Shown one piece after another: positions 6,972 through 15,654 of a stretch of DNA of 15,960 bases. The position numbers and the translations under genes were made by a program. The notes below the pieces were generated by a model. That model was not told where the DNA came from. It saw nothing but the letters and a program-made list of their open reading frames with translations, and did no database searches. Each line of letters opens with the position of its first letter. Within the stretch, counting starts at the first letter, position 1. Source of the stretch: Flavobacteriaceae bacterium (lineage in GTDB: Bacteria > Bacteroidota > Bacteroidia > Flavobacteriales > Flavobacteriaceae); contig DAOUPU010000039.1 of the NCBI GenBank assembly GCA_030625995.1, positions 1 to 15,960 of the forward strand. The letters are read 5' to 3'.

Positions 6972-7766
6972 ATGAAGTTTAAGAATAAAACTATTTGGAT
7001 AACAGGAGCTTCTTCAGGAATTGGAAGAGCAATGGCTCTCGATTTTTCAATTCAGGGTGCGAATTTAATATTATCTGCCAGAAATGAAGAGAAATTGAAT
7101 GAAGTGAAGAAGGAATGTCAAAACCCGAAGAGGGTGGAAGTTTTACCATTGGATCTGGCCAATTATGAATTCTTTGAAGAAAAGGTAAATACAGCTACAG
7201 CTTTTTTTGATGGCGTTGATATTTTAATCAATAGTGGAGGGATAAGTCAAAGAGCATTGGCAAAGGATACTGAACTAAGCGTAGATAGAACAATTTTTGA
7301 GACCAATTATTTTGGAACCATAGGTTTGACCAAAGCTTTACTACCACATTTCATTAATAAAAAAAGTGGACAAATAGTTGTTATTTCTAGTGTGGTTGGA
7401 AAGATAGGCACACCTCTAAGGAGTTCATATTCTGGATCAAAACATGCTTTACATGGTTTTTTTGACAGTTTAAGAGCGGAGCTATACGATTATAATATTA
7501 CCATCACCTTAATTTGTCCGGGATTTGTCAACACAAATGTTTCTATGAATGCCTTGACCGGAGACGGAAGCAAACAGAACAAGTTAGATAGCGCAACTGC
7601 TAAGGGATTAAAGCCTGATGATTTTGCGAAGATTGCCTTGAAAGCAATCTCTCAAAATAGGCAAGAAATTGTTATTGGTGGATTTATGGAGAAATTAGCC
7701 GTTTATGTAAAAAGGTTCTTACCCAGAGTCCTCTCTAATTTGATCAGAAAGGTTGACGTTACTTAA
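6972..7766 (+). CDS. Short-chain dehydrogenase/reductase, classical SDR
   Basis: The 264-residue protein is a classical Rossmann-fold NAD(P)(H)-dependent oxidoreductase. The cofactor motif TGASSGIG is at 11-18. The structural NNAG motif appears as NSGG (87-90), and N112 lies in TNYFG. The catalytic serine is in the VVISSVVG stretch (S139/S140), and Y153-x3-K157 is in YSGSK. PGFVNT (183-188) is the usual segment after strand six. An arginine right after the dinucleotide-binding region (SARNEEKL, 36-42) leans toward NADPH. The overall pattern resembles the DHRS7B-like branch often found in Bacteroidota; the substrate is unknown. The C-terminus (244-264) is basic and hydrophobic and may touch membranes. 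The gene is single, divergent from the thioredoxin-like gene, and converges with the lipoprotein gene with only 8 bases between stops. Confidence 0.93.
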   Translation: MKFKNKTIWITGASSGIGRAMALDFSIQGANLILSARNEEKLNEVKKECQNPKRVEVLPLDLANYEFFEEKVNTATAFFDGVDILINSGGISQRALAKDTELSVDRTIFETNYFGTIGLTKALLPHFINKKSGQIVVISSVVGKIGTPLRSSYSGSKHALHGFFDSLRAELYDYNITITLICPGFVNTNVSMNALTGDGSKQNKLDSATAKGLKPDDFAKIALKAISQNRQEIVIGGFMEKLAVYVKRFLPRVLSNLIRKVDVT

Positions 7767-7774
7767 ACTCAAGA

Positions 7775-8236
7775 TTAATTAAAAGTAATGTGATTGTCAC
7801 TAAATATTTTAGCGAGATCATCATGGGTTAAATTTGTTTTTAAACCTAGTAGTACAAGTTCATCTCCGGTTGAGATTTGAACAATAATTTCTTTTATTAA
7901 CTCTTTTTCTTCAAGTATAAACAAGCTTATTTTGTCATCATTATCCCTAATTTTTAAAAGCTTATCAAAACCTGAATGTTTAATAAATTTGGCAAAGTTA
8001 GAATTTGTCTTTTCCCAATTATCAGAAAAAACCATAATACGGGTATGCTTAGCCTTTTTTATTAGTTCTTTCATTTCCTCGTCATCATCAGACAGAAAAC
8101 TACCAATTAAAGAATTACTAAACCCAATTGAAAAATCAGAGTTGTCATTGTTTTCCTTGTAAAAACTATTAAATGAAGTTTGTGCCGAGCACGATGTAAG
8201 AACAACTAAAGCAATTAAGAATAAAAAATATTTCAT
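7775..8236 (-). CDS. Small lipoprotein, DUF4252-like
   Basis: From the ATG at 8236 the product has 153 residues and begins with a lipoprotein signal: MKY, a hydrophobic core, then LTSC with the lipidated cysteine at C16, followed by SAQ. The open frame extends 14 codons further up to a TTG, but that would bury the signal peptide, so the ATG is preferred. The body (about 60-150) alternates helices and strands with FSDNWEKTNSNFAKFI and GDELVLLGLKTNLTHDDLAKIF, a pattern like DUF4252 proteins, which are exported Bacteroidota proteins of unknown function. No catalytic motif is visible. It probably sits in the periplasm, attached to a membrane. It lies downstream of phoH on the same strand, but 194 bases away, so it probably has its own promoter. 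Confidence 0.8.
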   Translation of the reverse strand: MKYFLFLIALVVLTSCSAQTSFNSFYKENNDNSDFSIGFSNSLIGSFLSDDDEEMKELIKKAKHTRIMVFSDNWEKTNSNFAKFIKHSGFDKLLKIRDNDDKISLFILEEKELIKEIIVQISTGDELVLLGLKTNLTHDDLAKIFSDNHITFN

Positions 8237-8375
8237 CAGTTTTTTGTTTTTGTTTTCAATATGACGAATCAAGAACAAAAATGTAACAAAAAATATTTCG
8301 TTGTGAATTTCAACATTGAGAAACTGATATCTCCGGATCTATAAAAATCGTTGAATTTGTCTGCTGTAAAGTAAA

Positions 8376-8407
8376 CTAACCCCATAGTTTTTAAACCTTG
8401 GGATTAG
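8376..8407 (-). terminator. Possible weak terminator hairpin after phoH
   Basis: On the minus strand CTAATCCC (8407-8400) can pair with GGGGTTAG (8383-8376), including one G-T wobble, across a 16-base loop. It lies about 23 bases after the phoH stop. The downstream sequence is T-rich but broken (TTTACTTT), so strength is doubtful. The remaining DNA to 8237 shows no gene. Confidence 0.35.
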
Positions 8408-8430
8408 CTTGTAGAAGATGTTAATACCTT

Positions 8431-9765
8431 TTATAGAAGTTCATTGGCTAAATTAGCAAGTTCAGATCGCTCTCCTTTTTTCAATTTGATATGAGAAAAC
8501 AAGACATTACCTTTTAATCGGTCTATCAGATAAGTTAGTCCATTACTTTGCTCATCCATATATGGAGTGTCAATTTGATGAATATCTCCGGTAAATATTA
8601 CCTTGGTACCTTCTCCTGCTCTGGTAATTATAGTTTTCACTTCGTGCGGAGTAAGGTTTTGTGCTTCATCAATAATAAAAATGGCATTCGAAAGGCTTCT
8701 TCCTCTGATAAAAGCTAAGGCAGTTATTGTTAACATGCCTGAATCTTCCATCTCTTGCAGTATCTTACTCTTTCTTTCATTAGCCTTAAATTGCTTCTTT
8801 ATAAAAGCTAAATTATCCCATAAGGGTTGCATATAGGGCGAAATTTTATCATCTGCATCTCCCGGTAAAAAGCCAATTTCTCTATTGCTTAGTGGAATAA
8901 TGGGGCGGGCTAAGATAATTTGATCATATTTATTTTTTTGTTCCAAGGCCGAAGCCAATGCCAGCAGCGTTTTCCCTGTTCCTGCAACACCTTCTAAGGC
9001 GATTAACTTTATATCTTCATTAAGAAGAGCATTCAAACCAAATGTTTGTTCCGCATTTCGAGGCTTGATACCAAACACATATTTTTTATCTACTTTTTCT
9101 ATTTGATCTGTAACACCGTTATATCTGGCTAAAACAGAATTAGAACAATTATTTAGGATGTAATAGCCGTTGGTAATTTTTTGAGTCCCTAGAACACCAT
9201 CTTCTTGTATATAGCTTTTTTGATATATATTTTGAATGACCTGTGCATCAATATTTTCGATCACAGGAAGCCCATTCGTAAAGACCTTTAAATTTTTTAC
9301 TTTACCGGTTTCAAAATCCTCAGATATCAAACCAATAGCCTTTGCTTTTAACCTGAGATTAATATCTTTTGTAACCAATATAATTATCGCATTTTTTTCT
9401 TCGTTTTGAAGGGAAAGAGCAGCGTTAATTATTTTATGATCATTTTTCCTATTGCCATAAATTTCTTCTGCATCGACTTTTTCAATATTTAATGAATCCA
9501 TCAGAATTTTAAACCTCCCTTTATTTTCTCCCAAACTGATCCAATTATCTAACCCGCTTTTTCCGGAGAATTTATCTAATACTCGAATTATTTCACGAGC
9601 TTCAAAATTTTTTGTTTCGTTGCCAATCTTAAATTGGTCTAACTCTTCCAGAACAGTTATTGGAATAGCAACATCATTATCTTCAAAACTGGTAATTGCG
9701 TCATGATCAAAAAGTAAAACTGAAGTGTCTAATACAAAGACTTTTTTTGCAGATATTTTTTTCAT
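8431..9765 (-). CDS. PIN-PhoH fusion ATPase (PhoH2/YlaK-like)
   Basis: The 444-residue protein joins an N-terminal PIN domain (about 9-150) to a C-terminal PhoH RecA-like ATPase (about 235-444). The PIN domain shows the acidic pattern of an RNase: D13 in VLDTSVLLFD, E40-E41 in VLEELDQFK, and D133 in VTKDINLR. The ATPase has Walker A GVAGTGKT (259-266) and Walker B IFIIDEAQN (362-370), plus SNREIGFLPGD and FTGDIHQID, which are typical of PhoH. Characterised PhoH2 proteins act as ATP-dependent RNA helicases with sequence-specific RNase activity, so a role in RNA turnover is likely. No vapB-like antitoxin gene is next to it. Length matches the Bacteroidota form. About 289 bases of upstream DNA separate it from the mfd-EamA operon, so it is likely transcribed separately. 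Confidence 0.93.
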   Translation of the reverse strand: MKKISAKKVFVLDTSVLLFDHDAITSFEDNDVAIPITVLEELDQFKIGNETKNFEAREIIRVLDKFSGKSGLDNWISLGENKGRFKILMDSLNIEKVDAEEIYGNRKNDHKIINAALSLQNEEKNAIIILVTKDINLRLKAKAIGLISEDFETGKVKNLKVFTNGLPVIENIDAQVIQNIYQKSYIQEDGVLGTQKITNGYYILNNCSNSVLARYNGVTDQIEKVDKKYVFGIKPRNAEQTFGLNALLNEDIKLIALEGVAGTGKTLLALASALEQKNKYDQIILARPIIPLSNREIGFLPGDADDKISPYMQPLWDNLAFIKKQFKANERKSKILQEMEDSGMLTITALAFIRGRSLSNAIFIIDEAQNLTPHEVKTIITRAGEGTKVIFTGDIHQIDTPYMDEQSNGLTYLIDRLKGNVLFSHIKLKKGERSELANLANELL

Positions 9766-10054
9766 ATTAATTTATTAGGTGAGGAAGTCGTATAAAAAAA
9801 ATCACTCAAGAGATAATTGAAATATACTCAAGACTTTAAACTTCTGAATAACAGATAGCTTAATAGTTAAATCAATTAGCAATGTTTTTGTAATATAACT
9901 TTAGGAACAACTTCAAATTAATTTAAAGTGAAAATGAATGAATTCAGCTTAAATATTTTAAAAAAGTACAAAAAAAAAAGTATTGAAAATCTATGATAAG
10001 ATAAACTAATGCTTTACTTATTAACAAAAAACAAGTCTAAATTATCTCTAAAAT
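9766..10054. other. AT-rich intergenic region upstream of phoH
   Basis: This 289-base stretch has no supported ORF, tRNA or strong hairpin. It contains poly-A/T runs (for example around 9969-9979) and presumably the phoH promoter. Only a degenerate TATATTTC on the minus strand near 9820-9827 resembles a -7 box, too weak to call. Confidence 0.5.
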
Positions 10055-10927
10055 TCATCCTCTATTTACTATATTTCTTGACCTGACACTCTCGATCACT
10101 ACTGTTGAAAGAATCAATAATCCACCAAAAAAAGTATTCCAAGTTGGAATTTCATTCAAGAAAAAATAAGCAATAATTATTCCGTAAATGGGTTGGGCAC
10201 TACTAATGATGCTTGAGGTACTTACAGCAAAATATTTGAAGCTCTGGACCATCATTGTATGTCCAAAAACAGTTGATACAAGAGCTAATACAATTATATA
10301 CGGAAACTGGGTTTGAATATTTGAAGTATCCATAAAAAAGAGAACAGGGAATAACACAATGCTCAAAATAAATACCTGATAAAACATTAACATTATTCCA
10401 TTATATTTCACAATATGTTGTTTTAACATCAATATCCTTATAGCATAAAATACAGATGACATGAGACCAAATACAATGCCTTTAAAATGAGAACTTTGTA
10501 GGTCAAAATCAGGAGCAAGAATATAAATTCCTAATAATACTATCAATCCCAGAAGGATATGAACAGGGTTGAGTTTTACTTTAATAAAAATCGGTTCTAA
10601 TAATGATGTTATAACGGGATAGGTGTATAAAGACAACATTCCAATAGCTACATTCGAAAATTTTAAGGCATAATAATAAGTAATCCAATGTGCACCCAAG
10701 AATAAGGAACCAATAAAAAAAGTCAGACCGTCTTTTCTCGATTTTATCTTGAGATCTATTTTTGTATATCTACAAAATAAGTATAAAAACACCATAGCTA
10801 AAGCAGATCGCCACCAGATAATAACAGGAGGAGGCATGGCAATAAATTTCCCCAGAGGAGCTGATGTACTAATAAATAAAGTTGCAAGGAGTAGTTGAAA
10901 AAGATGTTTTGAATGTTGGCTTTTCAT
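10055..10927 (-). CDS. EamA/DMT-family transporter
   Basis: The 290-residue protein is almost entirely hydrophobic and shows the two EamA repeats of the drug/metabolite transporter superfamily (about 9-137 and 148-281), consistent with ten transmembrane helices in the inner membrane. Typical features are the early SAPLGKFIAMPPPVIIWWR segment (22-40), the SNVAIGMLSLYTYPVITSLLEP region (91-112) and its counterpart AVSTSSIISSAQPIYGIIIAY (234-254) in the second half. Such proteins export or import small metabolites, but the substrate cannot be predicted. It starts 15 bases after the mfd stop on the same strand and is probably cotranscribed with mfd, with no evident functional link. The ATG is preceded by an AT-rich leader with no clear Shine-Dalgarno sequence. 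Confidence 0.92.
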   Translation of the reverse strand: MKSQHSKHLFQLLLATLFISTSAPLGKFIAMPPPVIIWWRSALAMVFLYLFCRYTKIDLKIKSRKDGLTFFIGSLFLGAHWITYYYALKFSNVAIGMLSLYTYPVITSLLEPIFIKVKLNPVHILLGLIVLLGIYILAPDFDLQSSHFKGIVFGLMSSVFYAIRILMLKQHIVKYNGIMLMFYQVFILSIVLFPVLFFMDTSNIQTQFPYIIVLALVSTVFGHTMMVQSFKYFAVSTSSIISSAQPIYGIIIAYFFLNEIPTWNTFFGGLLILSTVVIESVRSRNIVNRG

Positions 10928-10942
10928 ACTCTAATAGATTTT

Positions 10943-13900
10943 TTAATGCCTGATGCTGGTTAAAATATCCAATGCTTTTTCAACAGAATCAATTCGTATA
11001 AAAGTAATCAATAATCGCAATCCTTTTTTTGTTTCTTTCTCTTTCATAACACACATTTCGCTGTTATTCTGTACGTATTTTAATATGTCAGTGAAAGAAT
11101 CACTTTGATAATAATCACTTTTTTGATTGGAGATAAAATATCCAATCATTCTTTTTTGTTTCAAAATGACACGTTCTAAGCCAAGTTTTTTGGCCATCCA
11201 TTTTATTCTTACACTATTCAGCAGATCAACCACCTGTAAAGGTAGTTCACCAAATCGATCAATTAAATGTCTCTCAAATTCCAGAAGTTCATCTTCGGTT
11301 TTTAATTTGCTTAAATTATTATACAGACTTAACCTTTCGGTGATACTATTGATATAATCATCTGGAAATAAAATTTCAAAGTCCGTATCTATTTGAACTT
11401 CTTTGATAAACTCCTTTGGCTTACGAAGGTCATCTTTATATAGATCTTTAAACTCCGTTTCTTTTAATTCCTCGATCGCTTCATTAAGTATTTTTTGATA
11501 GGTATCAAAACCTATATCATTAATAAATCCGCTCTGTTCACCACCCAACAAATCTCCGGCACCTCTAATTTCCAGATCTTTCATGGCTATATTCAAGCCA
11601 CTTCCCAGATCTGAATGTAATTCCAAGGCTTGAATCCTTTTCCGTGCATCGTCTGTCATTACATGATAGGGCGGGGTGATAAAGAAACAAAAAGCTTTTT
11701 TATTGGATCGACCTACTCTCCCTCTCATTTGGTGCAGGTCACTTAATCCAAAATTATTTGCGTTATTAATAAAAATTGTGTTCGCATTTGGAACATCCAA
11801 TCCATTTTCAACAATAGTTGTTGAAACTAGAATATCAAATTCATTATTTATAAAGGAAAGCATGAGCTGTTCTAATTTTTTACCGTCCAACTGCCCATGA
11901 CCAATTCCAATTTTTGCATCGGGAACTAATCGTTGCAACATTCCTGCTACTTCCTTAATATTTTCAATTCTGTTATGTATAAAAAAAACTTGTCCTCCAC
12001 GACTAATTTCATATCTGATTGCATCTCTGATGATCTCTTCGTTAAAGCGAACAACATTTGTTTCAATAGGATGTCTGTTAGGTGGAGGTGTTTTGATTAT
12101 AGATAAATCACGTGCAGCCATCAGTGAAAATTGCAATGTTCGCGGTATGGGAGTTGCTGTTAAGGTCAATGTATCCACATTTTCTTTGATAGTTTTTAGC
12201 TTGTCTTTAACTGCCACTCCAAATTTTTGCTCTTCATCTATAATCAATAAACCTAAATTTTTAAAGACTATGTTTTTGCTCACCAATTGGTGGGTGCCAA
12301 TAATAATGTCTATACTGCCATCGCTTAGTCCTTTAATTATCTCATTACGTTGTTTGGTTGTTTTGAAACGATTTAAATAATTAATTATGACGGGAAAATC
12401 TTTTAACCTTTCTCTAAAGGTTTTTGCATGTTGGAAGGCCAAAATGGTAGTAGGTACAAGGATAGCCACTTGTTTACCATTATCAACAGCTTTAAAGGCT
12501 GCTCTTATTGCAACCTCTGTCTTGCCAAAACCAACATCTCCGCAAATCAGCCTATCCATTGGTTGACCTTTTTCCATATCAGCCTTTACATCTTGTGTTG
12601 CCAGTAACTGATCAGGGGTATCTTCATACATAAAACTGGCCTCTAATTCATGTTGTAGATAACTGTCAGGGTTATATACAAATCCCTTTTGCATTTTACG
12701 CTTGGCATAAAGTTGAATCAAATTATATGCTATATGTTTAACCCTCGATTTGGCTTTTTGCTTCAGTTTATTCCAGACATTGGAACCTAGCTTATGAATT
12801 TTAGGAGCCTTACCATCTTTGCCATTGAACTTGGTAATTTTATGCAATGCATGGATGCTTATGTACAGAATATCTCTGTCTCCATAAATTAACTTGATCG
12901 CCTCTTGTTTTTTCCCTTCAACATCTATTTTTTGCAATCCCCCGAATTTTCCAATACCATGATCAATGTGAGTTACATAATCGCCTATTACCAAATTATT
13001 CAGTTCTTTTAAACTAATAGCTTGTTTTTTAACAAAGCCACTTTTTAATCTAAATTTATGGTATCGTTCAAAAATTTGATGATCGGTATAGCAAGCAATT
13101 TTTAGATCATTATCTAAAAATCCTTGATAAAGAGGTTTAACAATGGTTTGATATTGTATTTCTTCATCTACATCATCGAAAATATCATGAAAACGTTGGG
13201 CCTGTTTTTCATTATCACAGAACAAATAATTGGTATACTTTTTTTGCGAATTATCTTGAAGGTTCTTTATTAATAGATCAAATTGTTTGTTAAAGGAGGG
13301 TTGAGGAGAAGTGTTGAATATTATAGCACGGGATGTCCTTTGATCTAATATATTATCAGTTTCTTTTAGGTTGGTTTTTTTTGTTCGAATGTTCAATAAT
13401 TGAAAATCTAATAACTGCTGTAAGATCAGATTACCATTACAAAACAGATCTTCAGGTTTTGATTGTTTTATTTCGCCGGACAGTTTTTGAAAGGTTTCTT
13501 CAGATTTAGAGAATAATTTATCCAATCGAGTGCTAATAATGTCTTCGTTTTGAACAGTTATGATCGTTTTAGAAGAAATATATTTTAAAAAACTTTCTCT
13601 TTTTTCTTCTAATAATTTGTTTTCAACATTGGGCATAATGTTGATTTTATTCTTTTTGTCGATTGATAATTGGCTCTCTATATCAAAAGTTCGAATGCTA
13701 TCAACTTCATCTCCAAAAAATTCAATTCGATAAGGTTCTTCATTTGAATAAGAAAACACATCAATAATACCTCCCCTTACGGCAAAATCACCGGGTTCAA
13801 TAACAAAATCAACTCGATTGAAATTGTATTCATGTAAAAGTTCATTCAAAAAATCCAGAGATAATTCTTCACCTACATTTAACTTTAGTATGTTGCGCTT

Positions 13901-14335
13901 TAGTTCACTTTTGGTAATTACTTGTTCAAATAAAGCATCTGCATAGGTTACTATTATTACAGGTTTTTTTTGAGAATTAATTCTATTAAGCACTTCTGCC
14001 CTCAATAAAATATTTGTATTATCGGTATCTTCAATTTGATATGGTCTACGGTAGGATCCAGGATAAAAAAGTACATCTTGTTTGTGCAAATTTGATTTTT
14101 GATTTCCTAATATTTGTTCTAAATCATTTAAATAATAGGCGGCTTCCTCCTTGTCGTTAAAAATTAATAAAAAAGGTTTTTCAATTTTTTTAAAAATGGA
14201 AGATATCGCAAAAGACAATGAAGATCCGACCAAATTTGATATTTCAATTTGGTTTTCTTTTTCTTTTAAAGCTTGAACAACTTGATTTATCTTGTCAAAT
14301 TGGTCATAAAAATCAACAATAATGGATTTATTCAA
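10943..14335 (-). CDS. mfd: Transcription-repair coupling factor
   Basis: This 1130-residue protein removes RNA polymerase stalled at DNA lesions and recruits UvrA for nucleotide excision repair. The N-terminal UvrB-like part spans about 30-330 (VGSSLSF at 36-42, then the DYxxG-like FVIEPGDFAVRGGIIDVF region at 177-194). The RNA polymerase-interacting domain spans about 445-510 (GDYVTHIDHGIGKF). The translocase has Walker A GDVGFGKT (599-606), DEEQ (700-703), TATPIPRT (726-733) and the arginine motif QMRGRVGRS (869-877). The TRCF C-terminal domain is at about 980-1080. Length is normal. The frame starts at a TTG: a TAA stop immediately precedes it, and the next in-frame methionine is near residue 234, within conserved sequence, so TTG (or another non-ATG) must be the start. 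A TAnnTTTG box lies 16 bases upstream. It leads an operon with the EamA gene. Confidence 0.97.
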   Translation of the reverse strand: MNKSIIVDFYDQFDKINQVVQALKEKENQIEISNLVGSSLSFAISSIFKKIEKPFLLIFNDKEEAAYYLNDLEQILGNQKSNLHKQDVLFYPGSYRRPYQIEDTDNTNILLRAEVLNRINSQKKPVIIVTYADALFEQVITKSELKRNILKLNVGEELSLDFLNELLHEYNFNRVDFVIEPGDFAVRGGIIDVFSYSNEEPYRIEFFGDEVDSIRTFDIESQLSIDKKNKINIMPNVENKLLEEKRESFLKYISSKTIITVQNEDIISTRLDKLFSKSEETFQKLSGEIKQSKPEDLFCNGNLILQQLLDFQLLNIRTKKTNLKETDNILDQRTSRAIIFNTSPQPSFNKQFDLLIKNLQDNSQKKYTNYLFCDNEKQAQRFHDIFDDVDEEIQYQTIVKPLYQGFLDNDLKIACYTDHQIFERYHKFRLKSGFVKKQAISLKELNNLVIGDYVTHIDHGIGKFGGLQKIDVEGKKQEAIKLIYGDRDILYISIHALHKITKFNGKDGKAPKIHKLGSNVWNKLKQKAKSRVKHIAYNLIQLYAKRKMQKGFVYNPDSYLQHELEASFMYEDTPDQLLATQDVKADMEKGQPMDRLICGDVGFGKTEVAIRAAFKAVDNGKQVAILVPTTILAFQHAKTFRERLKDFPVIINYLNRFKTTKQRNEIIKGLSDGSIDIIIGTHQLVSKNIVFKNLGLLIIDEEQKFGVAVKDKLKTIKENVDTLTLTATPIPRTLQFSLMAARDLSIIKTPPPNRHPIETNVVRFNEEIIRDAIRYEISRGGQVFFIHNRIENIKEVAGMLQRLVPDAKIGIGHGQLDGKKLEQLMLSFINNEFDILVSTTIVENGLDVPNANTIFINNANNFGLSDLHQMRGRVGRSNKKAFCFFITPPYHVMTDDARKRIQALELHSDLGSGLNIAMKDLEIRGAGDLLGGEQSGFINDIGFDTYQKILNEAIEELKETEFKDLYKDDLRKPKEFIKEVQIDTDFEILFPDDYINSITERLSLYNNLSKLKTEDELLEFERHLIDRFGELPLQVVDLLNSVRIKWMAKKLGLERVILKQKRMIGYFISNQKSDYYQSDSFTDILKYVQNNSEMCVMKEKETKKGLRLLITFIRIDSVEKALDILTSIRH

Positions 14336-14351
14336 TTATAAATTGTTTTGG

Positions 14352-14359
14352 CAAATATA
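14352..14359 (-). promoter_or_regulatory. Bacteroidota-type -7 box for mfd
   Basis: The minus strand reads TATATTTG, an exact TAnnTTTG match, ending 16 bases before the TTG start. The spacing matches the metG and thioredoxin-gene boxes and supports the TTG as the start. A clear -33 element is not seen. Confidence 0.6.
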
Positions 14360-14499
14360 ACGGAATTCACGATTTAATGTTTTGAAAGGATGTTCTTTTA
14401 ATTGAAATGATTATTTTTATCCATGATTTTGTAATGAAATCCTTTATTAGGTGAGTTTATCAAACTGTAAAGAAAGGAAGTCTTCGAAAATATTGATAT

Positions 14500-15561
14500 A
14501 TGAAAGTTAAGAAAATAGTTGGGATCCAACAAATTGGGATAGGAGTAGAGGACGTCCATAAGGCTTGGGACTGGTATAGAAGGCATTTTGGAATGAATAT
14601 CCGAGTTTTTGAAGATGAAGCGATTGCAGAACTAATGTTACCTTATACCGATGGTGAAAAGCGAAAAAGACACGCAGCACTGGCAATGAATATGCAGTCA
14701 GGTGGGGGCTTTGAAATTTGGCAACACAAGGGAAAGATACCTGAAAAAGCTGATTTTGAACTCCAACTTGGAGATATAGGAATTTTTGTAGCAAAAGTAA
14801 AAAGTACAAATCCAGATAGTGCATATAATGATATGAAATCGGAGCAGTTAAATGTGCTCGGAAATTTAGAGAGATCACCAGATTCCAAACAACATTATTT
14901 TGTAAAGGACCCCTTTGATAATATTTTTCAGATAGTAGAAAATGCATATGTATTTGAAAAGACTAGATCAAATACCGGAGGAATATACGGTGCCATTATT
15001 GGGGTGAGCAATATGGATAAGTCACTAAAAGTTTATCAGGATATTTTAGAATATGACGAAATTGTTTATGATGAAACCGGAGTGTTTGACGATTTTTCGG
15101 GTCTTCCCGGAGGAAATCATAAGCTTCGCAGGGTCTTATTAAAACATTCAAAATCGCGTACAGGTGGTTTTGCACCACTTCTTGGCCCTACCCAAATAGA
15201 ATTGGTTCAACTCATTGATGAAGTTGGCAGGGAAATATATAAAGATCGTATCTGGGGTGATCTGGGATTTATTCATATTTGTTTCGATACAATAGGAATG
15301 GATTTATTAAGAGAAGAAGTGAAATTAAAGGGATTTCCTTTTACCGTTGATAGCGGTAATTCTTTTGATATGGGTGAAACCGCCGGGCATTTTGCATATA
15401 TTTCAGATCCGGATGGTACACCAATTGAGTTTGTAGAGACACATAAACTTCCAATTCTTAAAAAACTAGGATGGAATATTGACCTACGGAAAAGAGATCC
15501 AAATAGATCCTTGCCCAAATGGCTGATAGGAACTTTAAGATGGAAACGTGTTAAGGATTAA
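14500..15561 (+). CDS. Two-domain VOC (glyoxalase/bleomycin-resistance fold) protein
   Basis: The 353-residue protein contains two vicinal-oxygen-chelate domains (about 6-150 and 162-315) followed by a basic tail ending LPKWLIGTLRWKRVKD. In domain 1 possible metal ligands are Q11, E72 (FEIW) and E147 (QIVEN). In domain 2 they are E234 (IELVQ), H259 (FIHICFD) and E310 (PIEFVE), while the first-strand ligand position holds a hydrophobic residue (I166). Each domain therefore carries an incomplete version of the usual His/Glu set. Such proteins include dioxygenases, isomerases and binding proteins; the substrate is unknown. The fold and repeat are clear, but I do not recognise a named subfamily. 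It is divergent from mfd across 164 bases and precedes a TerB-like gene by 93 bases. The tail conservation suggests a distinct Bacteroidota-type family. Confidence 0.85.
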   Translation: MKVKKIVGIQQIGIGVEDVHKAWDWYRRHFGMNIRVFEDEAIAELMLPYTDGEKRKRHAALAMNMQSGGGFEIWQHKGKIPEKADFELQLGDIGIFVAKVKSTNPDSAYNDMKSEQLNVLGNLERSPDSKQHYFVKDPFDNIFQIVENAYVFEKTRSNTGGIYGAIIGVSNMDKSLKVYQDILEYDEIVYDETGVFDDFSGLPGGNHKLRRVLLKHSKSRTGGFAPLLGPTQIELVQLIDEVGREIYKDRIWGDLGFIHICFDTIGMDLLREEVKLKGFPFTVDSGNSFDMGETAGHFAYISDPDGTPIEFVETHKLPILKKLGWNIDLRKRDPNRSLPKWLIGTLRWKRVKD

Positions 15562-15654
15562 CTATTTTAACAATCAAAAATTTCAATATATTATTTATGT
15601 CAAAGGATAATATTTTGCTGAAATTATCGTACCTTTTAGGTTGCAATCAATAAA

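Noticed and set aside
7230..7241. NSGG instead of NNAG in the short-chain dehydrogenase
   Set aside because: The first asparagine and the glycine remain, the catalytic Ser-Tyr-Lys set is intact, and this motif varies within the family.
14398..14947. Minus-strand open frames overlapping the start of the VOC gene
   Set aside because: Their translations have no recognisable domain and lie opposite a clear coding frame with two VOC domains.
15597..15653. An 18-codon ORF (ATG to TAA) just before the TerB-like gene, as a possible leader peptide
   Set aside because: It has no attenuator-like hairpin, no amino-acid run and no promoter evidence; such short frames are expected by chance in AT-rich DNA.
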